The position numbers and the translations under genes are program-made. This document shows, piece by piece, positions 1 to 8,576 of a stretch of 64,000 nt of DNA. The DNA is taken from NCBI RefSeq assembly GCF_018398875.1, contig NZ_JAGWDK010000007.1, positions 62,001 to 126,000 of the forward strand, in the 5' to 3' direction. Below the pieces are notes generated by a model. The model was given only the letters and a program-made list of their open reading frames with translations. It was not told the DNA's origin and did no database searches. Position 1 is the stretch's first letter; the number at the start of each line of letters is the position of its first letter. The DNA comes from Bradyrhizobium sp. sGM-13 (GTDB lineage Bacteria; Pseudomonadota; Alphaproteobacteria; Rhizobiales; Xanthobacteraceae).

Positions 1-77
1 GAGATCGCGCCGATTAGGCAGATGAAAAGCGCGACCACCCAGGCGAAGATCGGCCGGTCAATGAAGAAGCTGGGCAT
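1..77 (-). CDS. RND efflux permease, N-terminal fragment
   Basis: The reverse strand reads MPSFFIDRPIFAWVVALFI from an ATG at 75-77 and runs off the left edge. This is the typical start of the inner-membrane permease of AcrB/MexB-type RND pumps: a short cytoplasmic tail and the first membrane helix. It begins 9 bases after the stop of the adaptor gene at 87-1301, so the two form an adaptor-permease operon. Only about 25 codons are visible, so substrate range and the rest of the operon cannot be judged. Confidence 0.85.
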   Translation of the reverse strand, partial: MPSFFIDRPIFAWVVALFICLIGAI

Positions 78-86
78 CTCCCGGTC

Positions 87-1301
87 TCAGCGGGACGCTT
101 GCGCTGCCGGTGCTGGCGATATCGAACCAACCGAGGCATCCGCATCGATCCACGCCTTCGCCTTGACCTTGTCGCCGGCAACAAACTTCTGGAACCCGTC
201 GACGATGACGCGGTCGCCCTCCTTGAGGCCATCGCTGATCAGCCACAGGCCGTCCTGCATCGGGCCGGTGCGGACCGGCTGCGTCGCGACGCGGCCGTCG
301 TCCTTGACCACGAAGACCTCGCTGGCGCCGCCGGCATCGCGCTGGATCGCCTGCTGCGGCACGGCCATGGCATCGGAATCGATGCCCTGTTCGATCAGGA
401 CGCGGACATACATGCCGGGCAGTAGTTCGCGATTCGGATTCGGAAACTGTCCGCGCAGCGTGACCTGCCCGGTATAGGCGTCGACCTTGGCATCAGAGAA
501 CAGAAGCTTGCCGGGAATCGAATAGGCCGGACCATCGTCGAGCACGAGGCGGACCTTGGCCACGTCGGGCGCGATCCGGTCGAGGTCGCCGCTTTCGAGC
601 GCACGGCGCAGCTTGTTCATCTCCGCGATCGATTGGGTGAAGTCGGCGTAGATTGGATCAAGTTGCTGGATCGTGGCGAGGCTGGTGGCATCGTTCTGCA
701 CCACCAGCGCGCCTTCGCTCACCAGCGCCGCGCCGACGACGCCGCTGATCGGTGCACGGATTGTCGCGTAGTCGAGATTGAGTTTCGCGCGGGCGACATC
801 GGCCTTGCGGCTGTCAACTTCAGCCTCAGCCTGGCGTTGGGCCGCGATGGCCTTTTCGTTCTCGGCCTCGGGCGCCGCGCGCTGGCTGGTCAGCGTCGCA
901 ATGCGCCGGGCGTGCTGGGTGGCGAGATCGAGCGCAGCCTCCGCCTTGTCCAGCGCGGCTTCACTCGCCTGCAGTTCCACCTCGAACGGTTTGGGGTCGA
1001 TCCGGTAGAGCGGATCGCCGGCCTTCACCTCGGTGCCCTGCTGGAACAGGCGCTCGATGACGATGCCCGAAACCCGCGCCCGGACTTCCGAGACCCGGGT
1101 GGGTGCGATTCGGCCGGGCAATTCACGAACGATGGCGCGGGGCTGAGATCTGACGGTGAAAGTGCCTACTTCAGGCTCGGGCGGCTTTGCCGCTGCGGTC
1201 GCTGCGATCGGTTCATTGCAGCCAGCCAAAAGCGGCGCCATCGCAGTCAACATCACAATGATGCATGCCGATTGCGTTCGTAGTCCGGACATTGAAAGCA
1301 T
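87..1301 (-). CDS. RND efflux periplasmic adaptor (membrane fusion) lipoprotein
   Basis: A 404-residue HlyD/AcrA-type adaptor linking an inner-membrane RND permease to an outer-membrane channel. The N-terminus carries a lipoprotein signal with lipobox LLAGC, so Cys28 is probably acylated. The first half of a lipoyl-like domain follows (VSEVRARVSGIVIERLF, then VKAGDPLYRIDP), then an alpha-helical hairpin rich in Ala, Glu and Arg at about residues 105-175, the second lipoyl half (ATIRAPISGVVG), and beta-barrel and membrane-proximal regions. The length is normal for the family. A second ATG at 1292 would remove three residues. The permease gene follows directly. The drug or solvent exported cannot be told from the sequence. 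Confidence 0.9.
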   Translation of the reverse strand: MLSMSGLRTQSACIIVMLTAMAPLLAGCNEPIAATAAAKPPEPEVGTFTVRSQPRAIVRELPGRIAPTRVSEVRARVSGIVIERLFQQGTEVKAGDPLYRIDPKPFEVELQASEAALDKAEAALDLATQHARRIATLTSQRAAPEAENEKAIAAQRQAEAEVDSRKADVARAKLNLDYATIRAPISGVVGAALVSEGALVVQNDATSLATIQQLDPIYADFTQSIAEMNKLRRALESGDLDRIAPDVAKVRLVLDDGPAYSIPGKLLFSDAKVDAYTGQVTLRGQFPNPNRELLPGMYVRVLIEQGIDSDAMAVPQQAIQRDAGGASEVFVVKDDGRVATQPVRTGPMQDGLWLISDGLKEGDRVIVDGFQKFVAGDKVKAKAWIDADASVGSISPAPAAQASR

Positions 1302-1627
1302 TGCCCCAGTTCAGGTTGGAAGGCGCGAGTTGATCATTCGCGACGTTGCCGTAAGCGTCGTTGTCGTAAGCAGTCTTGGGAACTCACGGTTGATGGAAGA
1401 TAGGATAGGGACAGGCTGCTGCGATGCAATACGATTTCGCGGCGGCCCAATGTCACACAACGCTATCACACTGAATTACCGCCGATTTTTCCGGACTCAC
1501 TTGATTGTGAGTCGGTTCCATTGCGGCTGGGTCGGAAACCGAGCGCCCGGAACCTGCCGTTTCGCTGCATATGATTGCAGCAGATGACCGCGCGGGAGGC
1601 ATCCGGCACGAATCGGTTAATTTCGGG
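1302..1627. other. Intergenic region without a recognised gene
   Basis: About 325 bases upstream of the efflux operon and downstream of the cyclopropane-synthase remnant. It should hold the promoter of the efflux operon, because both neighbours read leftward. I see no divergent regulator gene of the TetR type that often accompanies such pumps, no convincing small reading frame and no strong hairpin. Confidence 0.5.
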
Positions 1628-1933
1628 CTAAGGCGCCTTGAGCCGGTAATGGCTGGTGCCCCACTCGCTGCCACCGGCGTAAGCGAACAGGCCCTGCGGT
1701 GGGAGCAGGAACCAGCGCCAGCGCCGCATCCACAGCGCGGTCTCGCCGCCATGGACCTTGCGAAGCACGCGCTCGATTTCGTCGGCGAGCCTGGCATCGC
1801 TTTCTGCATTTCCGGTGGCGAGCTTCGTGGCGGTGCGTGAGCGGAGCTGGTGGATTGCGGCCCGGATAATGACGTCGGGCAGCGGCACCCGCTCGGCGGT
1901 GCCCATGATCGCGGAGACGAAGCTCGTGACCAC
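1628..1933 (-). pseudogene. Internally deleted cyclopropane-fatty-acid-synthase-like methyltransferase
   Basis: A 101-residue reading frame that joins the two ends of a roughly 340-residue SAM-dependent methyltransferase of the cyclopropane-fatty-acyl-phospholipid synthase family. Residues 1-45 (RVPLPDVIIRAAIHQL and onward) match the usual N-terminus. Residues 50-101 (GETALWMRRWRWFLL, GGSEWGTSHYRL) match the usual C-terminus. The SAM-binding Rossmann core between them is missing, so it cannot methylate lipids. The join keeps the frame, and a purine-rich ribosome site (GGGAGGGA) still precedes the GTG start, which suggests a clean and fairly recent deletion. The family assignment is from memory of homologues. 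A short protein may still be made. Confidence 0.7.
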
Positions 1934-2272
1934 TCCCTCCCTTTTTTGGCACGATCCTCTTCAAAAGACCGGTGCCCGCTATGGGCTAACGCGATCCTCC
2001 GGGTCGGATGATGCCGGCGACGGCCGCGGGAAGAAATGGGGTGGTGCGCAACCGGCAGTCGCGATAGCGCCACTGCCGAGCGTTGGGCGGGGCTCCTGAA
2101 AAATCCCGGTTGGACAGCGAACCGTTCCAAAATACGCTGATGTCAAAGCCGGGTTTCGGGAAGATGTTCCACCACCGTCGGCCCGAAATCGCGGCTTGCC
2201 AGCTTTTTTCTCCAGCCCGCTGTGCCATATTGGCGCCAGCGCGGCTTTTCGTAACCGGATGACACCCCGCAA
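1934..2272. other. Intergenic region without a recognised gene
   Basis: About 340 bases between the methyltransferase remnant (reading left) and the MotA-like gene (reading right). It must contain the promoter of the rightward pair. I found no recognisable protein fragment on either strand, no hairpin followed by a T-run and none of the repeat families seen elsewhere in the window. Confidence 0.45.
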
Positions 2273-3268
2273 ATGCCTTCAGGCCCCTCCTCCCGCTCCG
2301 AAATAGAGATCGAACTGAGCAAACTGTCCTCACCACGGATTTTCCTGGTGCGGATGCTCGTGTTCCTGGTGCTGTGCGCGCTGGTCACGGTCGTGCTCTA
2401 CAAGCAGATCATCGTGGCGTTCTTTGCCAATCCTGGCCTTAACGCGCTGATCGGCGGGGTGCTCCTGATCGGCATCATCCTGTCGTTCCGGCAGGTGGTT
2501 CGGCTCTATCCGGAGGTGGCCTGGGTCAACAGTTTCCGCATCGCCGATCCGGGACTCGCGATCGACCGGCGCCCGACCCTGCTGGCGCCGATGGCGGCAA
2601 TCCTCGGCGGCGAGCGTACCGGGCGGATGACGATATCGCAGCAGACCATGCGGCACCTGCTGGACTCGATTGCGACGCGGCTAGACGAAGCCCGTGATAT
2701 CTCCCGCTACATGACGGGCTTATTGGTCTTCCTCGGCCTGCTCGGCACCTTCTGGGGCCTCATCGAAACCGTCGGTTCCGTCGGCAAGGTGATCGACGGC
2801 CTGAAAGTCGGCGGCGATGCCGGCTCGCTGTTCGACACGCTCAAAGAGGGGTTGGCCGCGCCGCTCGGCGGCATGGGCATTTCGTTCTCGTCCTCGCTGT
2901 TCGGCCTCGCGGGCTCCCTGATCCTGGGCTTTCTCGACCTGCAGTCGAGCCAGGCGCAGAATCGCTTCTATACCGACCTTGAAGACTGGCTCGCCTCCAC
3001 CGTGCGCGAATATGGCGATGGCAGTTCCGGGATCGGCGGCGAACTGCAGCATGCGATGGAACGTATCCGCGCAGTGGTGGAAGAGAGCGGCGGCAGCCGC
3101 AACACCACGGCGGCGATGGCCAATCTGGCCGAGGCGATCCAGGGCCTGGTTGCGCATATGCGCACCGAGCAGCAGATGATCCGCGAATGGGCCGACGGCC
3201 AGGGCGAACAAAACCGCGAGATCAAGAAGCTCCTGGAGCGGATCGCCAGGCAGCCCGAGAAGAGCTGA
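2273..3268 (+). CDS. MotA/TolQ/ExbB-like proton-channel protein
   Basis: 331 residues. Two hydrophobic helices near residues 25-65 precede a cytoplasmic stretch. Two more helices (about 145-165 and 205-225) carry the conserved pattern of the MotA/TolQ/ExbB channel family: LVFLGLLGTFWGLIETVGSV, then a Gly-rich segment PLGGMGISFSSSLFGLAGSL. The tail is charged. Such proteins pair with a peptidoglycan-binding partner to use proton flow for work at the envelope. The partner is the OmpA-type protein downstream at 3413-4438. No flagellar genes are nearby, so this is probably an envelope energiser and not a flagellar stator, but that is inference. Confidence 0.8.
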   Translation: MPSGPSSRSEIEIELSKLSSPRIFLVRMLVFLVLCALVTVVLYKQIIVAFFANPGLNALIGGVLLIGIILSFRQVVRLYPEVAWVNSFRIADPGLAIDRRPTLLAPMAAILGGERTGRMTISQQTMRHLLDSIATRLDEARDISRYMTGLLVFLGLLGTFWGLIETVGSVGKVIDGLKVGGDAGSLFDTLKEGLAAPLGGMGISFSSSLFGLAGSLILGFLDLQSSQAQNRFYTDLEDWLASTVREYGDGSSGIGGELQHAMERIRAVVEESGGSRNTTAAMANLAEAIQGLVAHMRTEQQMIREWADGQGEQNREIKKLLERIARQPEKS

Positions 3269-3278
3269 ACGAACACTT

Positions 3279-3398
3279 CGTGCCCCGGACGCAGCGCAGC
3301 ACGAAGTGCTGCGCTGCAGAGCCGGGGCCAATGCAAGCACTCTAGGTCCCGGCTCTGCGGAGCGGCGCTTACACGCCGCACCGCGTCCGGGACACGAG
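3279..3398. repeat. Palindromic intergenic repeat, family E
   Basis: An imperfect inverted repeat of about 120 bases. The left arm reads GTGCCCCGGACGCAGCGCAG and the right arm ends in CGCGTCCGGGACACGAG. Inner palindromes surround GTGCTGCGC and the paired GAGCCGGG / CCCGGCTC segments. A longer copy of the same family is at 23471-23642. It sits between the two genes of the MotA/OmpA pair and could fold in the shared transcript. Confidence 0.75.
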
Positions 3399-3412
3399 AT
3401 TGGAGACAATAA

Positions 3413-4438
3413 ATGGCCCTCGCCCGTGCCCGCCGCAGTGAATCCGGTTTCAACTATTGGCCGGGCTTCGTCGACGCGCTGTCGACGCTGGTGCTGTCGA
3501 TCGTGTTCCTGCTGTCGGTGTTTTTGGTGGTGCAATTCTTCCTGTCGCAGGAGGTTACCGGCAAGGACAAGGCGCTCGAACAACTCAACGCCAAGATCGC
3601 ACAGCTCAACGACCTGCTGTCGCTGGAAAAGCTCGGCAAGATCACGCTCGACGACCAGCTCGCGCAATTGCGCGCCGGCCTCGCCGCCGCGGAAGGTGAA
3701 CGCGACCGCATCAAGGGGCTTTACGACGGGTTATCCGGTGCCGGCGACGCCCAGGGCCGCGCCAACGAGCTCAACAAGGCGCTCGAATCCGAAAAGGCGG
3801 TGAGCTCCCGCGCGCTCGCCCAGATCGAGGTGCTGAACCAGCAGATCAGCGCGCTGCGCCGCCAACTTGCGGCGCTCGAGGAAGCGCTGGAAGCCTCCGA
3901 AAAGCGTGACAAGGAATCGCAGGGACGGATTGCCGATCTCGGCCAGCGCCTGAACGTCGCGCTGGCGCAACGCGTGCAGGAATTGTCGCGCTACCGTTCG
4001 GAATTCTTTGGCCGCCTGCGCGCCATTCTGGGCAATCGGCCCGATATCCGCATCGTCGGCGACCGCTTCGTATTCCAGTCGGAAGTGTTCTTCGATACCG
4101 GCCAGGCGGTGCTGCTCCCCGAGGGCCGCTCCGAACTCGACAAACTCGCCACTGCGCTGATCGATCTGGACAAGCAGATACCGAGCGAGATCGGCTGGGT
4201 GCTGCGGGTCGACGGACACACCGACATGCGGCCGATCAACTCGCCGCTGTTCAAGTCGAACTGGGAATTGTCGTCGGCGCGCGCCATCTCCGTGGTGCAG
4301 TATCTGGTTTTCCTTGGCGTTCCCGCGCAGCGGCTGGTCGCCGCCGGCTTTGCCGAATTCCAGCCGCTCGACTCAGCACCCAACGAAGACGCCTACAAGC
4401 GCAACCGCCGCATCGAACTGAAGCTGACGGAACGGTGA
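3413..4438 (+). CDS. OmpA/MotB-type peptidoglycan-binding partner protein
   Basis: 341 residues. A single N-terminal membrane helix (LVLSIVFLLSVFLVVQFFL, about 23-41) is followed by a long coiled coil rich in Leu, Glu, Gln and Arg (about 45-185). A C-terminal OmpA-like domain (about 215-335) shows the peptidoglycan-binding signature: DGHTD, the NWELSSARA segment and NRRIEL near the end. It should anchor the MotA/TolQ-like channel encoded just upstream to the cell wall. GGAG lies 8 bases before the ATG. The pair is separated only by a palindromic repeat and is probably one operon. Confidence 0.85.
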   Translation: MALARARRSESGFNYWPGFVDALSTLVLSIVFLLSVFLVVQFFLSQEVTGKDKALEQLNAKIAQLNDLLSLEKLGKITLDDQLAQLRAGLAAAEGERDRIKGLYDGLSGAGDAQGRANELNKALESEKAVSSRALAQIEVLNQQISALRRQLAALEEALEASEKRDKESQGRIADLGQRLNVALAQRVQELSRYRSEFFGRLRAILGNRPDIRIVGDRFVFQSEVFFDTGQAVLLPEGRSELDKLATALIDLDKQIPSEIGWVLRVDGHTDMRPINSPLFKSNWELSSARAISVVQYLVFLGVPAQRLVAAGFAEFQPLDSAPNEDAYKRNRRIELKLTER

Positions 4439-4462
4439 TTTCATTGCGCCTCTCGCAGCGTC

Positions 4463-4519
4463 GTCATGGCCGGGCTTATCCCGGCCATCCACGTTGCCCG
4501 GGGCAAGCCCGGGCATGAC
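4463..4519. repeat. Palindromic repeat of the GTCATGCCCGGG type (family D-like)
   Basis: The segment starts GTCATGGCCGGGCTTATCCC and ends GGCAAGCCCGGGCATGAC. It forms two nested hairpins flanked by GTCAT/ATGAC. Its right end supplies the likely ATG start of the GNAT gene that follows, so the repeat also forms the 5' leader of that gene. Confidence 0.7.
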
Positions 4520-4970
4520 GGGGTTGAGTTCATTCACGCTCCGCCCCTATCGCGCCGAGGATGAAGACGCTGCGATCGAGTTGTGGCGGCTGACGTGGCA
4601 GCAGGCCTATCCCTCGATCGATTTCACCGCGCGCGTCGCGTGGTGGCGCGAGCGCTGGCGCAACGAACTGGTGCCGAACGCTGAGATCATCGTGGCCGAG
4701 CAGGCAGAGGCGCTGATCGGGTTCGTGACCATCGACGGATCGGGTTATCTCGACCAGCTCGTTGTCAGTCCCGACCATTGGGGCTCGAAACTCGCCGGCA
4801 CTTTGGTCGACAAGGCAAAGCGCCTGTCGCCTGAGGGCGTCACGCTGCTCGTCAACAAGGACAACGCGCGCGCGATCCGCTTCTACGAGCGCAACGGCTT
4901 TGCGCATGCCGGCGAGGATGTGAACCCGACGTCCGGACGGCCGGTGCTGAAGATGGCGTGGAAGCCTTAG
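4515..4970 (+). CDS. GNAT-family N-acetyltransferase
   Basis: About 151 residues with the GNAT fold: an N-terminal strand FTLRPYRAEDEDAAIELW, a central strand ALIGFVTIDGSGYLDQLVVSP, the acetyl-CoA loop around WGSKLAGTLVDKAK and the C-terminal motif AIRFYERNGF. Members transfer an acetyl group from acetyl-CoA to an amine, and the substrate here is unknown. I chose the ATG at 4515. A TTG at 4494 would add seven residues encoded only by the palindromic repeat. The ATG itself lies in the last bases of that repeat, so the leader has probably been replaced by repeat sequence. Confidence 0.8.
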   Translation: MTGLSSFTLRPYRAEDEDAAIELWRLTWQQAYPSIDFTARVAWWRERWRNELVPNAEIIVAEQAEALIGFVTIDGSGYLDQLVVSPDHWGSKLAGTLVDKAKRLSPEGVTLLVNKDNARAIRFYERNGFAHAGEDVNPTSGRPVLKMAWKP

Positions 4971-4978
4971 GGTACGCC

Positions 4979-5053
4979 GTCATTGCGAGGAGCGAAGCAA
5001 TCCAGCCTTCCGGGTGAACGCCTATGGATTGCTTCGCTTCGCTCGCAATGACG
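4979..5053. repeat. Palindromic intergenic repeat, family C
   Basis: A 75-base inverted repeat. The left arm is TCATTGCGAGGAGCGAAGCA and the right arm is its near-complement ending GCTCGCAATGACG. A second copy lies at 54600-54675. It separates the convergent GNAT gene and hypothetical gene and supplies the last codons and stop of the latter. It may also act as a bidirectional terminator hairpin. Confidence 0.8.
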
Positions 5054-5450
5054 AAATAGGGTTATCCATCAAGTAGCCTCGTTCAATCGGATCATTCGTC
5101 AGATGCAAGAGTGCTTGACGGGTTTTTTCAGCTAGTGCGACGACTGCATGCCAGGCAGGATCGGACAATATTGCGAGATGATCGTACGCGCTCCCTTGGG
5201 GTTTGTACCGCGCAATTGCCACGCTGAGTGCCGCCAACTGATCAAACTCCGACGCACTCAAATATCCTTGATCAAGCCCGAATTGGAGCTGCTCAGGCTT
5301 TGGAAACGAGCAACAAAATTCAACAAAGGACCAATGCGGGCTGGGGGTTGGCGGAGCAAGCCAAGTGCCACGCTGCAACTCAATATTCGAGATTTCGTGG
5401 ACAGAGCCAAACCACCAGCATCGCAGGTTAGCCAATTCCTCGGGGGTCAT
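5022..5450 (-). CDS. Hypothetical protein with repeat-derived C-terminus
   Basis: About 142 residues from the ATG at 5448-5450 (MTPEELANLRCWWFGSVHEI). No family was recognised. The composition is that of a soluble globular protein with several Trp and Cys in the first third and an alpha-helical second half. The start lies 11 bases after the ABC transporter stop, so co-transcription is likely. A TTG start at 5465 would make the two genes overlap. The last ten residues (SSLRAKRSNP) are read out of palindromic repeat C, so the original C-terminus was probably replaced by repeat insertion. Confidence 0.6.
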   Translation of the reverse strand: MTPEELANLRCWWFGSVHEISNIELQRGTWLAPPTPSPHWSFVEFCCSFPKPEQLQFGLDQGYLSASEFDQLAALSVAIARYKPQGSAYDHLAILSDPAWHAVVALAEKTRQALLHLTNDPIERGYLMDNPISSLRAKRSNP

Positions 5451-5461
5451 AGCCGCCAATC

Positions 5462-7315
5462 TCAAATCCCCTCGAACTGCAGCCGCGCCAATCGCGCGTA
5501 TAGCCCGTTCGCCGCGACCAGCTCCGCATGCGTGCCCTGTTCGACGATCCTGCCCTGGTCCATCACCATAATGCGGTCGCAGGAGAGCACGGTGGCGAGG
5601 CGATGCGCGATCACGAGCGTGGTGCGGTGGCGCATCAGCTCTTCCAGCGCGGTCTGCACCAGCGTCTCGCTTTCGGCATCGAGCGCTGACGTCGCTTCGT
5701 CGAGCAGCAATAGCGGCGCGTCACGCAGGATCGCACGCGCGATCGCGATGCGCTGGCGCTGGCCGCCGGACAGAGTCACGCCGCGCTCGCCGAGTTGCGC
5801 CTCGAAGCCGCCGGGCAGCTTGCGCAGGAATTCGGTGGCGTGCGCGAGATCGGCGGCGCGCTCGACTTCGGCGTCAGTGGCATCGGGCCGGCCGAAGCGG
5901 ATATTTTCGCGCGCCGTGGCCGCAAACACCACCGAGTCCTGTGGCACCAGCGCAATCCGCGAGCGTACGTCAAACGGATCTGCCGATTTGACCGGCACGC
6001 CGTCGAGCGAGATCGTGCCCTTGGCCGGATCGTAGAATCGCAGCAGGAGATGAAACAGCGTGCTCTTGCCCGCACCCGAGGGACCGACGATCGCGACCTT
6101 CTCGCCTGCTTTGACCGAGAGCGAAACATCATCGACCGCGAGCACTTCCGGCCGCGCCGGATAGGCAAAGCTGACGTTCTCGAACCCGACGTCGCCGCGC
6201 GCAGGCTGCGGCAGCGCGACGGGCTGCGGCGGGGCCGTGATCTGCGACTTGACCCGAAGAATCTCAAACAGCCGCTCGGCGGCGCCGGAGGCGGCCGAGA
6301 CTTCGCCCCAGACCTCGCTAAGCTGTCCGAGACCGGCGGCGGCGAATGCCGCATACAGCACGAACTGACCGAGTCGGCCCGGCGTGATCTGGCCGGTCAG
6401 CACGTCGTGCGAGCCGACCCAGAGAATCGCCACCACGCTGGAGAACACGATGAAGATGATGATCAGCGTCAGCACCGCGCGCGCCCGCGTCGAGCTGCGC
6501 GCCGCCTCATAGGCCTGTTCGACATCGCCGCCGAAGCGGGCGGTGGCCATCCGCTCGCTGGTATAGGCCTGCACGGTCCTGATCGCACCGACCAGTTCGG
6601 AAGCGTACGCGCTGGCGTCCGCCAGCGTATCCTGCGCGTTGCGCGACAGCCGCCGCACCCACCGCCCGAAGGCGACCAGCGGGATCACGATCGCGGGGAT
6701 CGCCAGCAGCACGAAGCCTGAAAGCTTGGGGCTCGTGATCACCATCATGGTGGCGGCGCCAATGAACAGCATCATGTTGCGCAGCGCGATGGATACCGAG
6801 GCGCCGACCGCGGATTTGATCTGGGTGGTGTCGGCCGTCAGCCGCGACACCAACTCGCCCGAACGCGCGGAATCGAAAAATGCGGGCGAGAGTGAGATCA
6901 GGTGCGCGAACACATCGCGCCTGACGTCGGCAACGATGCGTTCGCCGATCGTCATGACGAGGTAGTAACGCGACGCGCTGGCGGCGGCGAGCACCGCGAC
7001 GATCGCGATCATGACGCTGAAATAGCTGTTGATCAGGACAATGCCTTCAGGACTGAAGCCGAAATCGATCATGCGCCGGACCGCGATCGGCACCACCAGC
7101 GTGGTGATCGCCGCGACCGTCAACGAAATCAAAGCGAGCGCCGCGCGCCCGCGGTAGCGCGCGACATAGGGCGCGAGCGCCAGCAGCGGGCGCAGCCTGG
7201 CGCCGGTCCTGGCCGGCGATTGCGTCAACTGGCTCTCGATGAAGGCCTCTTCCTCGAGCAGGGCGTCACGCGGCGGCGTGCCGCGGGGGGCTTCAATCTG
7301 TTCCACTGCGCTCAT
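5462..7315 (-). CDS. ABC exporter, fused membrane and ATPase domains
   Basis: 617 residues with six-helix ABC-exporter membrane domain (about 40-335) followed by an ATPase. The ATPase shows Walker [10 protein letters not shown], signature LSGGQRQR, Walker [13 protein letters not shown] and an H-loop VIAHRL. This is the MsbA/LmrA-type half transporter, which dimerises and exports lipids, drugs or peptides from the inner membrane. I took the ATG at 7313-7315 (MSAVEQIEA); an upstream frame extension reads poorly. The N-terminal 35 residues are a charged cytoplasmic tail. The substrate is unknown. The orphan gene at 5022-5450 follows directly. Confidence 0.85.
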   Translation of the reverse strand: MSAVEQIEAPRGTPPRDALLEEEAFIESQLTQSPARTGARLRPLLALAPYVARYRGRAALALISLTVAAITTLVVPIAVRRMIDFGFSPEGIVLINSYFSVMIAIVAVLAAASASRYYLVMTIGERIVADVRRDVFAHLISLSPAFFDSARSGELVSRLTADTTQIKSAVGASVSIALRNMMLFIGAATMMVITSPKLSGFVLLAIPAIVIPLVAFGRWVRRLSRNAQDTLADASAYASELVGAIRTVQAYTSERMATARFGGDVEQAYEAARSSTRARAVLTLIIIFIVFSSVVAILWVGSHDVLTGQITPGRLGQFVLYAAFAAAGLGQLSEVWGEVSAASGAAERLFEILRVKSQITAPPQPVALPQPARGDVGFENVSFAYPARPEVLAVDDVSLSVKAGEKVAIVGPSGAGKSTLFHLLLRFYDPAKGTISLDGVPVKSADPFDVRSRIALVPQDSVVFAATARENIRFGRPDATDAEVERAADLAHATEFLRKLPGGFEAQLGERGVTLSGGQRQRIAIARAILRDAPLLLLDEATSALDAESETLVQTALEELMRHRTTLVIAHRLATVLSCDRIMVMDQGRIVEQGTHAELVAANGLYARLARLQFEGI

Positions 7316-7405
7316 GAAATCCAACCCGTTTTTCTGCCCCCAGATAGGCCTCCGCGCCCCCCTCTGGCAAATCCGGGAGATTCCCAATCAGAACACATAC
7401 GTAGC

Positions 7406-7434
7406 TTGTTTTGACAGGCTTCCTGAGCTATAGA
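7406..7434 (+). promoter_or_regulatory. Candidate sigma-70-type promoter for rpmE
   Basis: TTGTTT at 7406-7411 and TATAGA at 7429-7434 are 17 bases apart and lie about 60 bases upstream of the rpmE start. TTGACA occurs a few bases further in, but at too short a distance from the -10 box. This is read from the sequence alone. Confidence 0.4.
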
Positions 7435-7495
7435 GCCGCCAAATCCCGTATCCCCTGACAGTTGAGACGGGCGCAGGCGCGCCGAAGGATATGCC

Positions 7496-7723
7496 ATGAA
7501 AGCCGAAATTCATCCGAATTATCATACGATTACGGTCGTAATGACCGACGGGACCGAGTACCAGACCCGCTCCACCTGGGGCAAGGAAGGCGACAAGCTG
7601 AACCTCGATATCGATCCCAAGTCGCACCCGGCCTGGACCGGCGGCTCGCAGCAGATCCTCGACCGCGGCGGCCGAGTGTCGCGCTTCCAGAAGAAGTTTT
7701 CGGGCTTCCTCAAGAAGGATTGA
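7496..7723 (+). CDS. rpmE: 50S ribosomal protein L31
   Basis: 75 residues, [20 protein letters not shown] to the Lys-rich C-terminus, the standard alphaproteobacterial L31. It lacks the Cys pairs of zinc-binding L31, so it is a zinc-independent form. It binds the large subunit near the central protuberance and bridges to the small subunit. It is a single-gene unit with a candidate promoter upstream and a clear Rho-independent terminator 30 bases downstream. Confidence 0.97.
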   Translation: MKAEIHPNYHTITVVMTDGTEYQTRSTWGKEGDKLNLDIDPKSHPAWTGGSQQILDRGGRVSRFQKKFSGFLKKD

Positions 7724-7753
7724 GGCGCTCTCCTCCTGCCCAGAAATGCAAGA

Positions 7754-7780
7754 ACGCTCCGGTCAGCCGGGGCGTTTTTT
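7754..7780 (+). terminator. Rho-independent terminator of rpmE
   Basis: The stem ACGCTCCGG / CCGGGGCGT with a TCAG loop is followed by a run of six T. It lies 30 bases after the rpmE stop. Confidence 0.85.
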
Positions 7781-7790
7781 ATTTGCTGTT

Positions 7791-7891
7791 GTCATTCCGG
7801 GGCGATGCGAAGCATCGAACTATGGTGCGCAATTGCGCACCCTAGAATCTCGAGATTCGGAGTCTGGTCCTTCGGACCATCCCGGAATGAC
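7791..7891. repeat. Composite palindromic repeat, family F
   Basis: About 100 bases bounded by GTCATTCCGGG and CCCGGAATGAC. Inside are three perfect small palindromes in series: GGTGCGCAATTGCGCACC, GAATCTCGAGATTC and GGTCCTTCGGACC. Folded, it would give a multi-branched structure. It lies between rpmE and rcdA, which converge. Confidence 0.75.
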
Positions 7892-7911
7892 GGATGTGAT
7901 CTCTTCCGAAC

Positions 7912-8424
7912 TTACTGCTCGAACGCCGCTTTCAACCTGTTGAGCTGCGGCACCAGCGGATTGCCGATCGGCGCACGTTCCGCGGGCGCCGCGTGGATCG
8001 AGATGTCGAGGCGACGGACCCGCGTCTGCAGGCTCATCGATCGCGCAATCAGATCCTGCAATTGCTGCGGGAGCTTCTCGATCATCTCCTCCGGCCCGGG
8101 ATCGGCGGCCGTGAGCTTGACCTTGGTCTTTTCCCGATTGGCCTGGGTCAGCGTCATCTCGCCTTCCTTGACCGCGCGATGCAGCAACAGCCATGACGCA
8201 AGCTGCATCAGGCGGGTGGTCAGGCGCATGCTTTCGGTTGCGTAAGTAAGGCTGACAGAACGTTCGAGCGCCTTGGCTTCGGTGCGGCCATCGCCATCGA
8301 GATAGGCGGCGGTTTCCTCGACCAGATCCATGCCTTCCCGGAAGAGAGTTCCGAACGCCGCCGAATTAGTCAGCCGCTCGCTGAACAGAACGAGCGCGGG
8401 TTCGCTTTGCGAACGGTCCGCCAT
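7912..8424 (-). CDS. rcdA: RcdA-type proteolytic adaptor (DUF1465)
   Basis: About 170 residues of the DUF1465 family, whose studied member RcdA in Caulobacter helps the CpdR-ClpXP machine degrade CtrA and other cell-cycle proteins. The core helices are visible: SERLTNSAAFGTLFREGMDL, then the stretch ending SMRLTTRLMQLASWLL, and a C-terminal helix ending LNRLKAAFEQ. The ATG at 8422-8424 (MADRSQSEP) fits the family start better than a start five codons upstream. It is a single gene converging on rpmE. The role in CtrA turnover is inferred from the family. Confidence 0.85.
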   Translation of the reverse strand: MADRSQSEPALVLFSERLTNSAAFGTLFREGMDLVEETAAYLDGDGRTEAKALERSVSLTYATESMRLTTRLMQLASWLLLHRAVKEGEMTLTQANREKTKVKLTAADPGPEEMIEKLPQQLQDLIARSMSLQTRVRRLDISIHAAPAERAPIGNPLVPQLNRLKAAFEQ

Positions 8425-8576
8425 GGTTAACGCCCTCACGCCACTATTTGCCCCAACCGGCTGTGAACCACCGGTTTATGATGAACAAATCATTGCTCGG
8501 GCGAAGTCGAGAGTCCAGCGGCAACCGGATTTATGGTTTCCAGCTCGTGGGGGCACAAAATAGCCGCGGAGAGCAC

